Source: CAZAGD01 sp964484485 (GTDB lineage: Bacteria; Desulfobacterota; SM23-61). From it: a stretch of 33,758 nucleotides of DNA. The notes beneath the pieces were generated by a model, which searched no databases, had not been told where the DNA came from, and worked only from the letters and a program-made list of their open reading frames with translations. The position numbers and the translations under genes were made by a program. The DNA lies in contig CAZAGD010000119.1 of the NCBI GenBank assembly GCA_964484485.1, positions 1 through 33,758 on the forward strand, given 5' to 3'. Below, in pieces: positions 32,111 through 33,758 of the stretch (position 1 is its first letter; each line of letters begins with the position of its first letter).

Positions 32111-32907
32111 AGTTTTTAGCTGATATTACCCTCGGGCATTTTCTGCCCGGGGATTCTTTTCTGCATCGCTTAGACCCTCGGACAAAATTTATTGTTCTTC
32201 TTCTACTCATGAGTGACGTATTCTTAATTAGCTCATTTGTCGGTCTTTTGTTGCTGGTAGGCTTTTTCTTTTTAGGATTATTTTTATCCCGCTTATCTTG
32301 GTCTTTTGTTTTTCGGGGAATCAGGCCTTTTATCTGGCTTTTTTTGATCGCTGCCGCAATTCACCTCTTTTCTACTCCAGGGCCTTCGCTTCCCTTTTTT
32401 CCCATAAGTTTTATCAATCCCACCTGGACTGGAGCCAGTAAAGGAGCCATGGTGGCCGGCCAGCTTTTTTTAACTATCCTTTTTTCCTCCTTGATGACTT
32501 TGACTACCTCCCCTTTGCAAATGGTCCACGGCTTAGAAAAAATAATTTATCCTTTAAAAAGACTCCGCGTTCCGGTAGAAGACCTTTCCATGATGATGAT
32601 GTTAGCTATAAAGTTTATACCTATTTTGCAACAGGAAGCAGATCGGATAATCAAAGCCCAGAGTGCCCGGGGAATGGATTTTGAATCCGGAGGTTTAAGA
32701 GAACGGGCCAAAAATATGTTGCCCATTCTGACTCCTCTTTTTAATAGTGTTATTAAAAGGGCTGATGATTTAGCTATAGCGATCATGGCTAGAGGATACG
32801 TAAGCGGGAAGAAACGGTCTCATCTCCATGAGTTAGAAATGAAAGCCAGGGATTGGGGGACGCTGTTGTTGGTTGCTTCTTTTTCTTTTTTATTAATAAA
32901 TACTTAG
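32107..32907 (+). CDS. ecfT: energy-coupling factor transporter transmembrane protein (T component)
   Basis: 266-aa integral membrane scaffold of ECF vitamin or metal importers; it links a substrate-binding S protein to the ATPases. The N-terminus LGHFLPGDSFLHRLDPRTK is followed by hydrophobic segments at about 30-80 and 115-145. Two Ala-Arg-Gly coupling motifs lie in QSARGMDFESGG and IMARGYVSG, with a final membrane segment at the C-terminus. The start at 32107 is favoured over the longer open frame because it forms an ATGA overlap with asd and matches CbiQ/EcfT N-termini. No S component or ATPase gene is in the window, so it may serve several S proteins from elsewhere. cobA follows 31 bp later. 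Confidence 0.9.
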   Translation: MKFLADITLGHFLPGDSFLHRLDPRTKFIVLLLLMSDVFLISSFVGLLLLVGFFFLGLFLSRLSWSFVFRGIRPFIWLFLIAAAIHLFSTPGPSLPFFPISFINPTWTGASKGAMVAGQLFLTILFSSLMTLTTSPLQMVHGLEKIIYPLKRLRVPVEDLSMMMMLAIKFIPILQQEADRIIKAQSARGMDFESGGLRERAKNMLPILTPLFNSVIKRADDLAIAIMARGYVSGKKRSHLHELEMKARDWGTLLLVASFSFLLINT

Positions 32908-32938
32908 AACAGCCCCAAAAAGAAACAAAGGAAGAGAT

Positions 32939-33478
32939 ATGCCCAATAAAATTAAATTTAAAGGTTTTATCCAAGTTTATACAGGAAATGGGAAAGGCAA
33001 AACCACGGCCGCTTTAGGATTGGCCCTGCGTGCCGCCGGGCATAAATTGAAAGTATTGATGATCCAATTTTTAAAAGGAGGAGAAATATATGGCGAGCTA
33101 AAAGCAGCTCGAAAACTTTCTCCTTACTTGCGGATAATTCCCGTAGGCCGGGAAAGTTTTGTCCATAGAAAAGCACCTGATCCAATTGACATTGAATTAG
33201 CGCGAAAAGGATGGGATTTAGCCAAAAAATTGATAATTAGTCGTAAATATCATTTGGTGGTTCTGGATGAAATCAACGTGGCCGTGAAGTACGGGTTGGT
33301 ACCCTTAAAAGAGCTGATCAAAGTACTTAAAGAGAAGCCTAAGAATGTGGAGTTAGTGCTCACCGGTAGATGGGCGAATGCCCAAGTAATCGATATGGCT
33401 GATTTGGTTACCGAAATGAAAGAAGTTAAGCATTATTATAAAAAGGGGATTGAGAGCCGCGTAGGAATTGAGAGGTGA
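32939..33478 (+). CDS. cobA: corrinoid adenosyltransferase, CobA/BtuR type
   Basis: Transfers the adenosyl group from ATP to cob(I)alamin or precursors. 179 aa. P-loop GNGKGKTT at 16-23, then AALGLALRAAGH, MIQFLKGG, LVVLDEINVAVKYGLV, ELVLTGRWA and DLVTEMKEVKHYYKKGI, all standard. AGGAAGAG precedes the ATG. Proximity to ecfT hints at corrinoid or cobalt uptake, but ecfT is generic, so the link is only suggestive. No cobalamin riboswitch was recognised upstream. Confidence 0.95.
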   Translation: MPNKIKFKGFIQVYTGNGKGKTTAALGLALRAAGHKLKVLMIQFLKGGEIYGELKAARKLSPYLRIIPVGRESFVHRKAPDPIDIELARKGWDLAKKLIISRKYHLVVLDEINVAVKYGLVPLKELIKVLKEKPKNVELVLTGRWANAQVIDMADLVTEMKEVKHYYKKGIESRVGIER

Positions 33479-33497
33479 GCAGGTAAGACTTTAAGCT

Positions 33498-33606
33498 AAG
33501 TGTCGATCATTTTTAAATTTTCAGCATAATTCAACTGGGAGGTAGAAGGCTCTTCGCCTTCCGCCCTGGCTTATTTGGAAGTGGAAATTAAAACTATTCG
33601 CCGGTC
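33498..33606. repeat. TGACCGTC-ended palindromic repeat, unit B
   Basis: Reads TGTCGATCATTTTTAAATTTT, then CAGCATAATTCA and a GGGAGG arm, paralleling unit A read in reverse. The central stem GAAGGC/GCCTTC has a short loop. The right end AATTAAAACTATTCGCCGGTC is the diverged inverted copy. It is joined to unit C by a palindrome GGTC...GACC at 33603-33625. Confidence 0.65.
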
Positions 33607-33621
33607 TGGTTTTTAACCTGA

Positions 33622-33758
33622 CCGTTGATCACTTTTAAATTTTAACTTGAATGGGGATTGATAAATTCTTGCCTGGCTTAGGCAGAAGCAAACGGGGCTC
33701 ATTAAAATGAGGCGCTGGTTAACTCTTAGGTACAGGCGGGGAAAATTAAGCCCTTCGG
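33622..33758. repeat. TGACCGTC-ended repeat, unit C (runs off the window)
   Basis: Starts TGACCGTTGATCACTTTTAAATTTT and carries the GGCTCATTAAAATGAGGC block at 33696-33720 that also occurs in unit D at 27469-27493. The far end lies outside the window. No gene is visible between cobA and the window end. Confidence 0.6.

Overview
The window is a compact bacterial chromosome segment of moderate GC. Genes are tightly packed, with several 1-4 bp overlaps, mostly AGGAGG-type ribosome sites and a few TTG starts. Pyruvate:ferredoxin oxidoreductase (four-subunit form), rubrerythrin, a rubredoxin-like protein, GH57 and glycogen synthase point to a strict or near-strict anaerobe. The priA-def-fmt-rsmB-rpe order is Firmicutes-like but lacks rsgA. 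No rRNA, tRNA, phage or integrase gene was seen. I cannot assign a phylum from sequence alone; an uncultured anaerobic lineage is plausible.

Layout. (1) 1-2730: the 3' end of an mtaD-like deaminase, converging on a minus-strand operon trxB-surE-pcm (redox, nucleotide and protein repair). (2) 2809-3255: divergent intergenic region holding copy 1 of a repeat element that encloses a 49-codon ORF. (3) 3256-10350: GH57 glycosidase, galT-like transferase, glgA and a soluble GAF histidine kinase; a storage-glucan cluster with its own sensor. (4) 10389-16345: priA, def, fmt, rsmB, rpe (replication restart, N-terminal formylation cycle, rRNA methylation, pentose phosphates). (5) 16368-18239: a metal-dependent cyclase-family hydrolase, the decayed C-terminal end of a TRAP transporter permease, and a DUF1445 putative hydro-lyase; probably the remains of an organic-acid uptake and catabolism locus. 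(6) 18492-19933: rubrerythrin, nitroreductase and a convergent 7-Cys rubredoxin-like protein; an oxygen and peroxide defence patch. (7) 19970-20260: copy 2 of the repeat element. (8) 20320-25273: minus-strand iron(III)-type ABC importer (binding protein, ATPase, fused permease) translationally coupled to an archaemetzincin-like protease. (9) 25842-27194: an exported protein with two DJ-1/PfpI domains. (10) 27847-30975: porCDAB. (11) 31085-33478: asd, ecfT and cobA, followed by mosaic palindromic repeats to the window end.

The most unusual content is in the intergenic DNA. Two dispersed elements (2811-3130 and 19971-20250) each carry a 49-codon ORF between 26-bp perfect inverted repeats. The arm sequences differ between the two copies but stay perfectly complementary within each copy. 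A second family of TGACCGTC-ended palindromic units occurs at about 25.4, 27.4, 27.6, 33.5 and 33.6 kb.
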